A DNA stretch of 64,000 bases from Hygrophila difformis (lineage: Eukaryota; Streptophyta; Magnoliopsida; Lamiales; Acanthaceae): NCBI GenBank assembly GCA_030278955.1, contig JAOANR010000006.1:6967915-7031914 (forward strand), given 5' to 3'. Below, piece after piece: positions 38,301 to 49,179 of the stretch (positions are counted from its first letter, which is position 1; each line of letters starts with the position of its first letter). Position numbers and translations under genes: made by a program. The notes under the pieces are model-generated. The model saw only the letters and a list, made by a program, of their open reading frames with translations, did not search any database and was not told where the DNA came from.

Positions 38301-41300
38301 TTTTTTGATGTCAAAAAGTTGATAGTTCTTGCTTATGCAGGAACTTATTAAATTTGCAATGACTCATGGAGGAGCAAGCCATTTGAATGTCGTTGATGAG
38401 ATCATAGCTCGTGTCATTTCACCCGGATGGGATGAACAAGAAGATTTGAATGCCAAAGATCGCGAAAGCATATCATACTTGTTCTTAGAGGTTGGAATTT
38501 TTTTACATCAGATCATATATCCTTTAATACCATCTCATTGCATGAACTACATGAACTTCGGAAAACAAAAAAACACGATTCTGCCTAATATGATCTTGAT
38601 TCTGCCTAATAAACTCTAATAATTAAAGGGGATAAACTCTAATAATCACTTCAGTGTACCATTTCTGTGGTGTTTAATGGGCTTTGGCCTCTTCATATTA
38701 ATTAGCTTAGGTGGTATGCACTCTGTCTAAATATGAAATATTATTACTTAGTAAAAATGAATGAACAATTCCCCAACTCTTAATTTGAGTTTGCTTTTCA
38801 ATTTCACTCCTCACACTATATTTCATATGTTGAATTCTATAATAGAACTTCTTGCAACAAATGGGAAACTGTGTTAATTGTTGGCGGTATGATTTATTTT
38901 GGGAGCATGGCTGCACTTTCTTGTATTTATTATAACTCTGCATACCTTTTAGCATTTGTTTGTAGCTTCAATTGCCTTCGAATGCCATTATTGGTGCTAG
39001 GTTCCATTTGGTAATCAGCATTCTTCATTTCAAGAAATAATCATTCTAAAAATTGTGTTACTGATTATCATGATTTGGTTGATTTGTCAGTATGTCAACC
39101 TCTGCGGAACAATACAAGATTTAAGAAAGGCTTGGAACCGCCATGTAAAATTATTTCCATTGTCCCTAAGGGTAAGGATGAGGACCACATATGCTGAACA
39201 AACATCAGCCAGTTCCTTGGCAGATGTGGTCAGGGCTGAAAACGAAAACAATGAATCTTCTGGACAGGATCAGCCATCCAGAAGTAATCACCTCCTACTG
39301 CAAGGGCAAGAACAGATCCTTGAATCTACAATTATTGAGAACCACCCTAATGAGGCATTAGAAAAGGTCTTGGCTCTTCAAGAAATGCATGCAGAAGCCT
39401 TGTCCAAGCAAGATGGATTGCATAATGATGAGCCAGCTTATGAGTTGTCACGCCAGTGTAGAGAAGACAACCTGGGACGAATTGTGTTTAGTGCTGAATT
39501 AATTGACCAGTCCAAAGAGAGTGCTTCTTATTTGAATGAGCCAGGTCATGATCCCACGTGCAAATCTACTGGAGACAACGAGCATGGACATATGGATGTT
39601 TGCACTGAATCAGCAAAACCATCTGCAGAAAATGCATTAATTCCCGGTGAGAGAGCACATAAAGCAGGTAACTCCTCAGAAATAACAGATTTAGATCAGC
39701 CAAATTTTAATCATGAACATAGACAGGAGAAACATCAAGTTTCTTTGGATAACTCCTCAAATTTCAAGGAAAATGAAACTCAGGAGTTCACTCCCATGCA
39801 TGTTGACAAGAATGAATCTCAAAGAGGCATGGCTGATGAGAGCACACCAGGTCGTATTTCAAATTCTGATTTTAATTCTCTTCCCAGCTTAAAGATCACC
39901 GAGACTGGCAACAATACAATTGGAACAGAGAATTGCGTGGTCTCTAGTACTCAACCTGCACCTTCTCAGTTCCAAGAGCAGGCTTCAGAATCCAAGTTGG
40001 ATCTGTCTTCTTATAATGATTGTCATCCAGCTAATGCATCTGATGGAAAAATGCATATAAATATGGAAAATGTTGATCAGAATTCGGATAAGCAAGAGCC
40101 TAATTCAATACAATCTCGGGCCACTCGGGAAGATAAAGAGATTGCCAAAGACCAGCCAGCAAGTCATGTGAAATCACCAACCAATGTATCTTCAGGACAT
40201 ACAGCAACATCTTCTCAACCCATTTCTTATCCTATGCAGAATGTTAATCAGATTGCTTCACAAAATAATCAAGATCGATGGCAAACAGAAGTCAGCTTAG
40301 CTATGAACCAGATGTTACAGTATAATTATCAGCAGCAGCAATTACTGCAACAACAGTATCAACAGCAGCAGTATCAAATGCAGCAAGCATATTACCAAAT
40401 GCAACATAATTACCAGCAGTTCTATCAGCAGCTGCAACCGCAGCAGCAAGCGCAACCAATGAATCAGCAGCAGCAAGTGCAACCGATGAATCAGCAGCAA
40501 CATCAGTACCAGGCTTATCAGATGCAGCAACAGATGGCTACCTACCAGCAGCCACAGCAACAATTCTACCAGCAACAGTACCAGCAAAACCAGCAGCAGG
40601 CTGTTGGGAAACTGCAGGTACAGCAAGGACAGGAAACTCCTCTGAACTTTCAGCAGACACATGCAAAACAGCAGCCACAATCTCAGGACCCAACTTACCA
40701 AGCACAGCAATTAGCATACCAGCAACAGGCTTCACAAGCGCAGCAGTTACTTTTGCAGCAGTACCAGCAATATCAGGCTTATCAGCAGCAGCAGAATTCC
40801 CAGGAAGGGCCAAACCACACGCTAGAGCAACAATTGCTTCAGCATCCAGAGCAGAAGAAGCAAAATGAATCACTGCAACAACACCCTCAAATTATTTCGA
40901 CCAATACACAGCAGATGCGCCAAAATCAACAGGTTTGTGGTAACATTGTGGCTCCTCTTTGTTACTTTATTTCATACCAGTTGCGTTCTCTTTTTTGGGG
41001 AGAAATTTGTGCATAGATGAAGGATATAATTTGTCCATAATAACTATGATTGATTGAATACCATAATTAATTCCTGTACTATGCAGTTTGGGAGTAGTGG
41101 AGTACTATATTTTGAAAGCTGGAAAAGTATTTGCTAATAATATTAGGAATCTAAACCATTTGTTTAGATATTACAAGTCATGTACTTGTGTTACAATCCA
41201 ACGATTTTGCAAAAAAATTTAAGTTTGACAACCTTGATATATATGCTCCTGTCCTGTGTTTTTGAGTTTTTTCACTTGCATTGTAGGGTTCAAGAAGTGC

Positions 41301-41358
41301 CCCACCAGATTCGGATGGTGCAGCCAAACCTTCTGAATCTCCACATCTCTCCATTTGA
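32354..41358 (+). CDS. PRP39: Pre-mRNA-processing factor 39 (PRP39), U1 snRNP-associated, with long Gln-rich tail
   Basis: Twelve exons: 32354-32387, 33272-33372, 33777-34006, 35171-35338, 36306-36663, 36737-36880, 37447-37599, 37675-37791, 37985-38062, 38341-38490, 39091-40932 and 41287-41358. Every junction is GT-AG and in frame, giving 1,148 residues. PRP39 is a HAT-repeat scaffold that helps U1 snRNP select 5' splice sites; Arabidopsis prp39a mutants flower late. HAT motifs fill about residues 25-540: FLSMFPLCHWHLEKYAYHKA, CHALWDKYLKYEF, NNWHLYLDFIEKL, YPEFWIRYVEFLE, IRFAEL, LCGTIQDLRKAWNRHVKLFP. A hydrophilic, poorly ordered region follows (about 560-920), then a Gln/Tyr-rich stretch (about 921-1124). 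The huge exon 11 codes most of this tail. The protein is longer than the 750-850 residues I recall for Arabidopsis copies. Introns 3 and 4 hold Stowaway elements. Confidence 0.95.
34496..34530. repeat. (TA)n microsatellite in PRP39 intron 3
   Basis: Interrupted TA run of about 35 bases in the intron 34007-35170. Confidence 0.85.
34781..34995. mobile_element. Stowaway-like MITE 7 in PRP39 intron 3
   Basis: TA-bounded, 215 bp, ends TACTCCCTCCGTTTTGTTTT and AACAAAACGGAGGGAGTA: a clean inverted pair of about 18 bases. The C-rich interior differs from the main family. Confidence 0.9.
35438..35701. mobile_element. Stowaway-like MITE 8 in PRP39 intron 4
   Basis: TA-bounded, 264 bp, ends TACTACCTCCGTTTTTG and CAAAAACGGAGGAAGTA. 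The core GTGAGATCTTGTTGGATTCG matches MITE 1. It starts 100 bases after exon 4. Confidence 0.85.
40318..40930 (+). repeat. CAG/CAA-rich coding repeat (Gln-rich tail of PRP39)
   Basis: Imperfect CAG/CAA runs broken by TAT/TAC and ATG codons code for Gln, Tyr and Met. The mixed CAG/CAA use argues against recent slippage and for a selected Gln-rich segment. Long Leu- or Ala-rich frames on the opposite strand (40342-40873) are shadows of it. Confidence 0.9.
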
Positions 41359-41806
41359 TCACCTCAAGTTTTGCAATGATATCATGGTGCTGCTGAAGTG
41401 CTGATGGATATTGATCTCATGGCGGCCTTTATAATTATCACATAACCGTAGCTTGTCATTCACCCAACAGGCCTGGATGTGCTATTTTTCATTCATTTGG
41501 CATCAGCCTTCAACCCATGTGAGATGCATGTATCCCGATATTACAGCATAAGCTTGATTTGAGGATGATATCATAGATATGTTAATCTGATGCTTGCATG
41601 TCACTTCGTTAGTTTATATGGTGGTGGTTGCAACTTTATAAATAACTATTGGAATACATGTAGGCAATATGATGTGATGCAATTTGAGGTAATGCAGATT
41701 AAAGATATTATCATGTTTGATAATGTGTTTTACTTGTATGTGATTCTTTCTGCTTTGGGTAATGAATGACAAAATTGATCAGAAACCATAGAATATTTAA
41801 AATTGT
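41359..41806. other. Convergent 3' region between PRP39 and the PPR gene
   Basis: 448 bases separate two tail-to-tail stop codons, so the 3' UTRs probably meet or overlap here. No other feature seen. Confidence 0.5.
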
Positions 41807-43939
41807 CTACCAATAGTCTCTGCAGGAGCAAAATCCATCCCTGAAGCGATGAAATCTGCTAGAATCCCTGATTACAATCTCACGCCCAACAATCCTGGCT
41901 ATGAGCTTAATGGCAGAGTGGCAATCCTCACAGGTGCGTAGATTCTTCATCACTGTTATAGTATTGCCTTCTGCAGTGCTAATCAGTGCAAAGCATACAG
42001 CCAGCCTCTCACTGTGATGTGACAAGAGTTGTACCTTGTGTTCATCTTCCACATCATGCAGAGCATACCTTTGATCAGGTATATACCCATATTCCTTTAG
42101 CTTCTCTCCCAGCCATTCCAGCTTCTTGTATATTTCTTCGGTTAAAGGATGGGACTTGTCACTGGAAACAAAGGAGTGTTTGTCACCCCTTAGGATAACC
42201 CAACTTTGGCCAGGTTGTTTTGTAGTACCCATCTTTTTCATATCTCTTCTGATTTTTGCAGCATCAATCCATCTACCAGCGAATGCATATATGTTGGACA
42301 TCAATACATAAGCCCCACCATAGTGGGGATCTATGTCAAAGATGTTTTTAGCAGCACGTTCTGCTATTTTTAGATTCGATTGGGCTCTGCATCCACTGAG
42401 CAATGCTAGCCATATGGACAAATTTGGTTTCATAGGCATCTGATGAACTAAATCCTCTGCTTCATCCAACTTGCCACTTCTGCACAGGATGTCAACCATG
42501 CACGCATAGTGCTCAAGCTTCACTTCAATTCCTGCATGTCGGCACATGGCTTGAAAGATCTGTCTTCCCTTCTGCAGCATACCAGAATGGCTGCAGGAGT
42601 TGAGCAAACCAGTGAAGGTGATTGCATCTGGACAAAGCCCTGCCTTGGTCATTTGGGTAAAGAATGCCAGTGCCTCCTCACCACAGCCATGCTGTGCACA
42701 TCCCACAATTATTGCATTCCAGGAAACTATGTTCTTTCTCACAATTTCCTTGAATGTTGTAATCCCATCTGATATATTTCCACATTTTGTGTACAACACA
42801 ATCAGGGAATTTCCCACAAAAACATCATTTTCCAGTCCCTGCTTGATGGCCGTGCCATGAATTCCTTTCCCAAAATCAACAGCTTCCATTTCCCGGCTTG
42901 AATACAAGGCACTGGTGAAAGATGACTGATTGGGAGTAATTCCAAATCTAATCATTTCACAGAAAACTCTCAATGCATCCTCGTGCCTGTCGTTAGCACC
43001 GTATCCTGTTAGAAGAGATGTCCACACTACAACATTTGGATGCAATCTCTGGCTAAATGCCTTTACACATTCCTCACTCTGTTTGCAGCTTGCATAGAAA
43101 GTGATCATCGAGGCTGTAATGTACGCGTCGAAAATGTGTCCAAGCTTCCAAACATGGCAATGAACTTGACTCCCTAAGCATTGGTCACCGACATTAGCAC
43201 AGGCTGTTATGACACAAGAGAAAGTGCTCGAAGTAGGCTGAACCCCAAACCCCACCATCTTCCTGAAAATCAACAAAGCTTCATCACTTCTGCCAAGCTG
43301 ATCAAGCCCGCTGATCATCGTTGTCCAAGAAATAACATTCTTGCTGGGCATCATCTCGAACAGTTTAGTGGCCTCCACTCTCCCATTTGCAAAAAGTCCA
43401 TGGACCATTGCATTCCATGCTGCTGTATCCTTCACTGGCATCTTCCAGAACAATTCCTCAGCTTCTTCGACCTTCTCATTCTTCAACAATGCATCGATCA
43501 TGGTAGTCCATGAAATAATGTTTCTTTCAGGCATTTCATGGAACATCTTCAAACCCATCTCCAGATTTCCGCAATTAGCACAGCCCTTGATCACCAAATT
43601 CCACATGACAATGTCCTTCACGGGTATTTCATCGAACAGTTTCAGTGCTTCATCTAATCTAAAGCTCTCTAGGTAAAAAGTAATCATCTTTGTTGATAAA
43701 TAAACATCGGGAGACCGAATTTTATCGAAAAGTTCGCGGGCTCTATCAATTCTTTGATTCCTTAAATGATCAGCAATGGCCACTCTATAATTACCAGAAG
43801 CACGTGAACTGACTTTGGATGCTTCAACAAATTTTGTGCAAATGTCGTCGCTCGAACTGGTGAGATTCTTGCAAAAATTTTGGAAACGTCTGAACATGGC
43901 ACATGATGACGCCATGTTTTTTGAAGATGATAGCTTCAT
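41807..43939 (-). CDS. PLS-DYW pentatricopeptide repeat protein, organellar RNA editing type
   Basis: Single exon of 710 residues with a true ATG at 43939. The first 50 residues are basic, Ser-rich and acid-poor (MKLSSSKNMASSCAMFRRF), suggesting a mitochondrial or plastid targeting peptide. Repeats of the P, L and S classes run from about 50 to 500 (MWNLVIKGCANCGNLEMGLK, SWTTMIDALLKNEKVEEAEE, AWNAMVHGLFANGRVE). E and E+ motifs follow, then a complete DYW domain. Its deaminase zinc signature is present as HSERLAV (HxE) and CEDCHSA (CxxC), and it closes with FCSCRDYW. Such proteins bind a specific organellar transcript and deaminate C to U. The intronless form is typical. It is head-to-head with the AWPM-19 gene, 453 bases away. 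The target RNA cannot be read from the sequence. Confidence 0.97.
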   Translation of the reverse strand: MKLSSSKNMASSCAMFRRFQNFCKNLTSSSDDICTKFVEASKVSSRASGNYRVAIADHLRNQRIDRARELFDKIRSPDVYLSTKMITFYLESFRLDEALKLFDEIPVKDIVMWNLVIKGCANCGNLEMGLKMFHEMPERNIISWTTMIDALLKNEKVEEAEELFWKMPVKDTAAWNAMVHGLFANGRVEATKLFEMMPSKNVISWTTMISGLDQLGRSDEALLIFRKMVGFGVQPTSSTFSCVITACANVGDQCLGSQVHCHVWKLGHIFDAYITASMITFYASCKQSEECVKAFSQRLHPNVVVWTSLLTGYGANDRHEDALRVFCEMIRFGITPNQSSFTSALYSSREMEAVDFGKGIHGTAIKQGLENDVFVGNSLIVLYTKCGNISDGITTFKEIVRKNIVSWNAIIVGCAQHGCGEEALAFFTQMTKAGLCPDAITFTGLLNSCSHSGMLQKGRQIFQAMCRHAGIEVKLEHYACMVDILCRSGKLDEAEDLVHQMPMKPNLSIWLALLSGCRAQSNLKIAERAAKNIFDIDPHYGGAYVLMSNIYAFAGRWIDAAKIRRDMKKMGTTKQPGQSWVILRGDKHSFVSSDKSHPLTEEIYKKLEWLGEKLKEYGYIPDQRYALHDVEDEHKVQLLSHHSERLAVCFALISTAEGNTITVMKNLRTCEDCHSAIKLIARIVGREIVIRDSSRFHRFRDGFCSCRDYW

Positions 43940-44392
43940 TTTGAATTTCAGAAAACCAACATGGGGCTGTTTCGGTTAACAACAAAGTCGCATTTTACAG
44001 TGTCGATTTTGAAAGACCGTTGGACAGCAAGGACTGTGCTCATTACCAATTATTCATTGGAGAAATTCATCAGACAAAGGAATGGGCAATGAATGATTCC
44101 AATTCAAATAGCAGAAGAAAAAGCATTAAGGAATATTTGAGATGTTGGATTGGATAATGTATTCAATCAAAAAAGTTGATCGCAGGAATTTTACAGGGCA
44201 GGGCAAGAAAGATACTGTCTTGAACACAAAGCATCATTCATCTTTACAACCCTACAACAGCCTTTCGGGTGTTCAGCCTTACAAGAAAGGAACCAAAGCC
44301 CTTGCAATATATACCCACCCCTTTCAGTTCAATCTGCAACATAAACCATAACCTTCCATATCAATCTCAATTTTTTCGCTCATTGTTCAGGG
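43940..44392. promoter_or_regulatory. Divergent promoter region, PPR (-) / AWPM-19 (+)
   Basis: 453 bases lie between the two ATGs. ATATATA at 44307-44313, about 80 bases before the AWPM-19 ATG, is a plausible TATA box for that gene. No TATA is obvious for the PPR side. No ACGTG-type ABA element is visible. Confidence 0.5.
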
Positions 44393-45167
44393 ATGGCTGG
44401 AGAACAGATAAAGCCTGTTGCAGGGCTTCTTTTACTCCTCAACTTTTGCATGTATGCCATAGTTTTGGGGATTGGTAGCTGGGCAATGAACAGAGCCATT
44501 GACCATGGATTTATTATTGGTATCCATATGTTGTTAATGAATACTAATTCAATTTGTTCTGCTTGTTCCCTGGATTGGAATTAAATGTGGGATTTTCGTT
44601 ACAGGTCCAGAGTTGCATCTTCCAGCGCGTTTCTCACCAATATTCTTCCCGATGGGGAATGCTGCGACTGGATTCTTTGTGATGTTTGCTTTGCTCGCTG
44701 GAGTGGTTGGAGTCGCAGCAGCCATCGTTGGATTGAACCACATTCGATCATGGGATACTGACAGCTTGTCTTCTGCAGCCTCAACTGCCACCATTGCCTG
44801 GACTCTTACACTTCTTGCCATGGGGTAATAAAAACCTCAATTGATTCATCTTATCAATTCATGAATGTGCTTTCACAAGTAAGGTGTATCATGTCTTGTG
44901 TACTTAATCTTTTCATTTTCATTTTTTTTTTCCAGCTTTGGCTGCAAAGAGATTGAACTACACGTCAGAAATGCCCGCCTGGTGAGTTGAATGGTTTTTT
45001 TTTTCCATGTTAAACAAACAAAGCATAGATTAGAATGTAGAAGAAAACATTACTCATTCTGTGTTTTTCCGCAGAGAACAATGGAGGCTTTCGTGATCAT
45101 CCTTTCAGCTACTCAATTATTGTACATAGCAGTCATTCATGGAGCTGCCTCAAGGAGACGAGTTTAA
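44393..45167 (+). CDS. AWPM-19 / PM19-like plasma membrane protein
   Basis: Four exons: 44393-44519, 44605-44824, 44936-44981 and 45075-45167. They join in frame to 161 residues, normal for the family. Four membrane spans: about 9-30 (VAGLLLLLNFCMYAIVLGIG), 63-86 (FFVMFALLAGVVGVAAAIVG), 99-117 (STATIAWTLTLLAMG) and 134-153 (EAFVIILSATQLLYIAVIHG). Family blocks NRAIDHGFIIG, LPARFSPIFFPMGNAATGFF, GLNHIRSW and CKEIE-RNARLRTMEAF are complete. AWPM-19 proteins accumulate in the plasma membrane with ABA, cold and seed maturation. Rice PM1 has been reported to import ABA. The biochemical role of this copy is inferred only from the family. It is divergent from the PPR gene. Confidence 0.95.
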
Positions 45168-46079
45168 GACAAAACAGTTCACCTTATCCTTTCTATATAA
45201 TGTGTGCCGTGTGTTTTGAATTGTTCTTACCTAATACGCTTTAATTGGTTCTTTTGTTTGCTTGTTTGTTTTGTTCCTATTGTTTGCATATAATTCATGT
45301 AATGTAATCATTTATCATTCAATTGCATTGTAAGTGAAAAATTTGTGTTTTTCTTCCTTCCCAGTACAAACACAGACAAAAGAAACCATCATCAAACCAT
45401 GAAACCTTATTGCGCAATCAAAAATGTATTACAAGAAGCAACACACAAATCACCACTTATCCAACAAGTAGGCAAGGACATGTAACTTAGAAAAACAAAG
45501 GACGAGTCTAAGAAAAACTGTGACTCAGAAAAAGAAAAATAAAATAAAAATCTGTCTTGAAGAATTCGATATATCACACGCTCAAACAAAGTCAAGTCTA
45601 TCCACTGCAAAATCAACTAGAAATTAGTCTCACCGGGACTAGCTCCTATATTCCATGTGATACTAACTAGCACTGGTAAGACGTAAAAGCTTGAAAGGCT
45701 TCTTCCACCTTGTTCTTCTGAATTGTATTGTTAAGCACAGATGATCAGAAATGCTGTGGGAAAATCCTTACAAGTGATTTAAGCCCTGCTTCTGCATCAT
45801 TCAAAGAATGGTATTTAGCAAACACTTGAAGATGATACGTAACCAGGCCAGATAAGAAAATATAAGATGCAAAAGTAAACTATGCAACTTCTAATGAGAT
45901 CTTATTTGATTCGGGGACATAATTTGAATAGAGAGGAAAACTAATGTAACCTTAACACTATCCTTCTTGGTTAGTCATCCAAAAAGCATCTCTCTAACTA
46001 AAAAGGGGTGAAATTGAATCACATCAATTTTGATAAAATTTTAGTATCCAAAATTCGTAGTAATTATCAATATATCACT
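45168..46079. other. Spacer between AWPM-19 and the minus-strand Ser-rich gene
   Basis: The 3' UTRs of both flanking genes should lie here. No other coding or repeat signal recognised. Confidence 0.45.
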
Positions 46080-47731
46080 TTAATTCGAAAGAAAGTAGCA
46101 GAATAATATAGGAGCAATTTGCTGGATTAAAACATTGAGTAATGGACCAGACCCAGCAAACAATTCAAACAATCCACAGCAACTCTTCCAGGATGTTGTC
46201 TGTACTGGATGCGGTGCAGTCCGAACCACAGGCTGAAAAAAGGTTAGCAAGAGAAAAGTTAAGACTTATTAGATTTATATAAGAAAACTTACACAAGCGA
46301 GCAAATGATAAACAAAACATCACCTCAGTAACTCCAGAATCCACTACATTATTGGCCCCATTCTCTGCAATGGTTGCAGGTGCATTGTAAGACACAATCA
46401 ACTGATCATCAGTTGCTTGCAAGCCACATTCCTCTTTTGGGTCAGAAATTGTAGAAATGTTCTCAATGGAGTGTATAGTAGCTTCCTCCTTCGGTTCTAA
46501 GGTTGTTTCTGAGGTAGTTGTTGAAATGATGACTTTATCCTCAAAATAACTCCTTTCTTTCTCCACAGTTTCCTCAACTACAGATTTAAATGAAGAAAGG
46601 GCAACAGAATTAATATCCACTTCAACCTTCTTATCCAAAGATGGGACTTTGTCCAGGACAACAGAGGAATTATGGACAACTGAATCACCTGCATCATCTA
46701 TGGCAACACTATCACTAGTCTCGACTTTGCTTTCAGACAAAGAATGGGTTACCGTCACTGAATCAACAACTGGAGCAATATCCTCAACAGCTTGGCTGCT
46801 TTTGATTCCATGGGACTCATCATCTGAACTGCTCCTGCTACTGCTGCTGCTGCTGCTGCTCGAGCTTCTAGAGGAACCTCCATCACGCGATCCCTTTGTT
46901 GCTCCCTCCTTGTGCTTAAGCCTCACATCCTGTTGACTGGAATCGTCTTCAATCCCAACTTCCCTATTGGCAGAAGTAACATTCACTTCCTCCGCCGCTA
47001 TGACACTCTTATCAACAGCATCAATTTTTACTCCCCCATCAGCGGGAACAATCTTTTCGGCATGAATTACTTCTTCTCCCCCTTCTATTGAAGTGTTCTG
47101 CTGGTTTTGAGGATCTTGCGAGCTAGCCTCGCTAACGTCACTGTCTTTACCATCACTCCCTAAGACAATTGGATCCATTCAGATCAATTCAGTACAAATT
47201 CAAAATCCTCAATTTTTCAACCCAAACAACTAAAGATCTCACCCCCACAATCACTCACAATATACGCAGATGAATATATAATGCTTCCAATCAAAGGAAG
47301 CGACTTAAAGTCACAAAACCCAATATTTAGAAGAAAACCCAGCGAAAACCCCAACACATATCACCAACTAAACCCCAAATCATCGATACAGATTTTTATA
47401 CGCATAGAAAACAACGAAGCCAGATTAAAAGAAACTAATTAAAAAAGATCCAACAACCAGAAAGTAAAGGTCACCCTCCCACAAGGCCAAAATTAATGGA
47501 AAAACAAACTGTAAAGCTTCCAAAGGCGAAGAAATAATTGAACAGCACATGCTCTGGTGAACCCATTGGATCGAATAAAGTAAAGACCCATCCTTTTCTT
47601 ATTTATTCCGCAAATGAAAGTAAATAGAGTTTGTTTATACCACGAGATTGAGAGGATGGATCCTGATGGCTGTTTGGCTGATTTTCCTTCTTTTTCTTGG
47701 CCGCTTTTCGCTTCTTGGAACCTGATGGCAT
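46080..47731 (-). CDS. Plant-specific Lys/Ser-rich protein of unknown function
   Basis: Three minus-strand exons: 47731-47641, 47159-46324 and 46232-46080. They join in frame to 359 residues. The start MPSGSKKRKAAKKKKENQ is a basic block that may direct nuclear or nucleolar entry. It is followed by an acidic, Ser/Thr/Val-rich, probably disordered middle with a run of about 20 serines broken by Arg (SSRSSSSSSSSSSRSSSDDE). The third exon codes a compact C-terminus with Trp and two Cys (SWKSCCGLFELFAGSG) that I believe is the conserved part of this family. I recall Arabidopsis proteins with the same MPSG-KKRKA start and CCGLFE-type end, without known function. The usual stop would fall soon after GSG; here the frame runs on for about 20 residues. 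No catalytic motif is visible. Confidence 0.8.
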
Positions 47732-48690
47732 GATGCTTGCTCGATTTGTGTTTTTCGGGAGGAGGGATCGTGGGCTATCTGTCTGTCGGTACCCCAATAA
47801 TGTGGTAAATTAATCCCTTTCTTCCTTGTCGTCCAATTTCTAGGTGTTCCTCCCTCCGTCTTTTGTTTGGGGTTGCTTCGCTGTTTTTGTCTGGTAGCGA
47901 AGGGAGACGGTTGCTGCTGGGGATTTCAAAATGGTGCCGAGGGAAGATGGAAGGTGAAGGGTGTGGTGGATATACGCTCTCATGTAGTGATGCGTTGTTG
48001 GCTTGGTGCGATGGATACAAAAAGGATCTTATTCTGTGGGGCAGTTGAACGGTTTCCTTTCAATTTTTTCATAAATTATCTCATCAATCAGACCTTATTT
48101 CGTGTAATTATTTCATCAATCATATTATTTGTGTCACTTACCAGAATACTAAAAGAATCAACCGACTTTTGGTGCGTGTAGTGGAACAATCTACATTATT
48201 TTTCACAATACAGGCCCGCCTTATTGGCGAAACAACAACATTTAAGGGATGTAAATAATAGACCAGTATTTAAAGTTTATTGCCTTTTCCCTTTTGTAAA
48301 TTAATTAGCACTCTACTATTTAAGAATGTACCGTCTCCATTTCAATAGATACATAATTATTTAAGGAATTTTCACATTTATAAGAAAATTTAATAAAATA
48401 CTAAAAGATTCATATTTAATGAAATTTGCATTGTATTATTGTATAGAATAAAACTACTAGTATTTATTTTGAACTAGAAATGTCATACTAAAACAACAAC
48501 TATTTTGAAATGAAAGAATAACTATATATAATGTGTTAAATATTTAAATTTTTTTAAAAAAATTTATGATACTATAATATATAGTTAACATTTTTATTTT
48601 AAAAAAACTATTTATGACTATATTATTTTTTATAAACAAATGCAATGAAGAGAGATGTTACAATTTTTTTTGATAAACCAAAAATAAAGA
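47732..48690. other. Upstream region of Ser-rich gene and spacer
   Basis: GC-richer leader and promoter to about 48050, then AT-rich DNA. The open frames at 47775-48181 overlap on both strands, have no ATG context or known domain, and probably reflect base composition. Confidence 0.4.
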
Positions 48691-48790
48691 GTTGTTGCAG
48701 TTGGTTTGAGTGGATTGGGGCTCTAGTACCTTGAGTAAGGTTTCGGGTTCGAGCTGTGGCCTGAGGATACCCGATTATTCACCAAAAAAT
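48691..48790 (+). mobile_element. SINE-like tRNA-derived unit
   Basis: TTGGTTTGAGTGG (48701-48713) resembles a pol III A box, and GGGTTCGAGC (48745-48754) a B box. Their spacing of about 40 bases is tRNA-like. No clover-leaf tRNA can be folded, so it is more likely a SINE head than a tRNA gene. Tail and target duplication are not clear. Confidence 0.5.
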
Positions 48791-48844
48791 ATTATAAAGG
48801 CATTAATTTATTTTTAAATTTTAAATATTATTTTTGTTAGATAG

Positions 48845-49108
48845 TACTCCATCCGTCCCACTTAAAATGTCATATTTCATTTCTTCACACAATGCAATGC
48901 ACTTTTTTTATCGTTAATATCTCAAAATATATATAACTGAAAATTATGCAAAATATATATTCTGAAACTATACGATTAGAGGAATCTAACAAGACCGAAC
49001 TCGACTATTTTTTTTCAAATATATACTTATAATAATATTGAGTTAAAATTGAACAATGAACAATATAAAAAAGCCAAACAGAATACTTCTACTGGGACGG
49101 AGGGAGTA
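48845..49108. mobile_element. Stowaway-like MITE 9
   Basis: TA-bounded, 264 bp, ends TACTCCATCCGTCCCA and TGGGACGGAGGGAGTA. The core (ATCTAACAAGACCGAACTCG) is close to MITEs 4 and 5. Confidence 0.85.
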
Positions 49109-49179
49109 CTTATTATACTATTATACTCCATATTAGCCCTACTCATATCATTTACTAAAATGAAAAGGATGGGCAGAAG

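Noticed and set aside
40342..40873. Leu-rich and Ala-rich frames opposite PRP39
   Set aside because: They are complements of CAG/CAA repeats coding the Gln-rich tail.
46649..46936. Plus-strand Leu-rich frame
   Set aside because: Shadow of the serine codons of the minus-strand gene.
48691..48790. tRNA gene
   Set aside because: A and B boxes only; acceptor and anticodon stems cannot be drawn.
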